Assembly (NCBI GenBank): GCA_938046775.1
Contig: CALIXB010000006.1
Span: 1 to 31,195 of the forward strand
Source: an uncultured Candidatus Saccharibacteria bacterium
GTDB taxonomy: Bacteria; Patescibacteriota; Saccharimonadia; Saccharimonadales; Saccharimonadaceae
Reading direction: 5' to 3'
DNA length: 31,195 nucleotides
The translations under genes were made by a program, and so were the position numbers. This document shows positions 31,124 to 31,195 of the stretch, piece by piece (the first letter of the stretch is position 1; each line of letters starts with the position of its first letter). The notes under the pieces were generated by a model. It was given only the letters and a program-made list of their open reading frames with translations, was not told where the DNA came from and searched no databases.

Positions 31124-31195
31124 TGGACGGATTGTTGATCGCGCTGGTAGTGGCGGCGTTGTTAATCGGCGGTTTGTTGATCGTTTTTATCCAAT
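31123..31195 (+). CDS. Membrane protein, 5' end only
   Basis: The ATG at 31123 overlaps the gatA stop (TGATG) and the frame stays open to the window end, about 24 codons. The residues after MDG are almost all hydrophobic (LLIALVVAALLIGGLLIVFI), indicating an N-terminal membrane anchor or signal. The family cannot be told from so little, but translational coupling to gatA is clear. Confidence 0.6.
   Translation, partial: MDGLLIALVVAALLIGGLLIVFIQ

Noticed and set aside
1..31195. CRISPR arrays, tRNA or rRNA genes, and insertion sequences
   Set aside because: No regularly spaced repeats, tRNA cloverleaf, rRNA-like segment, transposase or integrase was seen by reading; very degenerate elements could be missed.
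1..31195. UGA recoded as Gly, as in some CPR bacteria
   Set aside because: UGA ends tktN, tktC, gatA, rpiB and other genes exactly at family-expected positions.

Overview
The window looks like a chromosomal segment of a Candidatus Saccharibacteria (TM7/CPR) genome, probably a host-associated, Nanosynbacter-like lineage. This is inferred from gene content and layout: a short RSH protein, a split transketolase beside rpiB and rpe, FKBP/trxB/ppa in a row, gatCA, and tightly packed one- to eight-base gene overlaps. UGA is a normal stop codon here, which argues against the UGA-recoding CPR lineages. I could not run any search, so the taxonomic call is an inference.

Layout. 1-4645: an AT-rich cassette (two family-2 glycosyltransferases, a Nudix hydrolase, two tandem HIGH-type nucleotidyltransferases, a Nudix-like protein without catalytic residues) bounded by two copies of the 3' part of an HU-like gene that match at 86 of 87 bases. 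4776-5309: a NYN-domain nuclease-like protein. 5481-8749: a MacB/FtsX-type ABC exporter operon (two permeases, one ATPase). 8856-10715: a second AT-rich island, a stand-alone OLD-family ATPase-TOPRIM protein, probably anti-phage. 10746-16246: AlkD-like repair protein, pheT, FKBP isomerase, trxB, ppa. 16290-17807 (minus): RSH (p)ppGpp enzyme, divergent from gap. 17876-25141: central carbon metabolism (gap; rpiB-rpe-tktN-tktC; fba-pfkB-unknown), interrupted by two small minus-strand genes. 25143-31195: LOG-family protein, a membrane-anchored unknown, uvrB, a membrane unknown, gatC-gatA and the start of a membrane protein.

The most interesting signal is non-coding. The two small minus-strand genes (19013-19216 and 22380-22616) encode unrelated proteins, yet both have a TTGACA/17 bp promoter and a leader of 77-78 nt with the same fold. 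Its 9-bp outer stem shows a full compensatory change plus three consistent G-U changes between the copies, and the ribosome binding site lies in a second hairpin. This looks like a cis-regulatory RNA family placed inside the sugar-phosphate gene block.

A second theme is leaderless expression. In six genes the -10 hexamer ends exactly six bases before the start codon, so transcription should begin at the start codon; several others have leaders of only 1-4 nt, with no Shine-Dalgarno sequence. Operon-internal genes and some first genes do have good ribosome binding sites, so both initiation modes coexist. The rsh and gap promoters interlock within about 36 bp, which suggests that stringent-response and glycolytic transcription may exclude one another.
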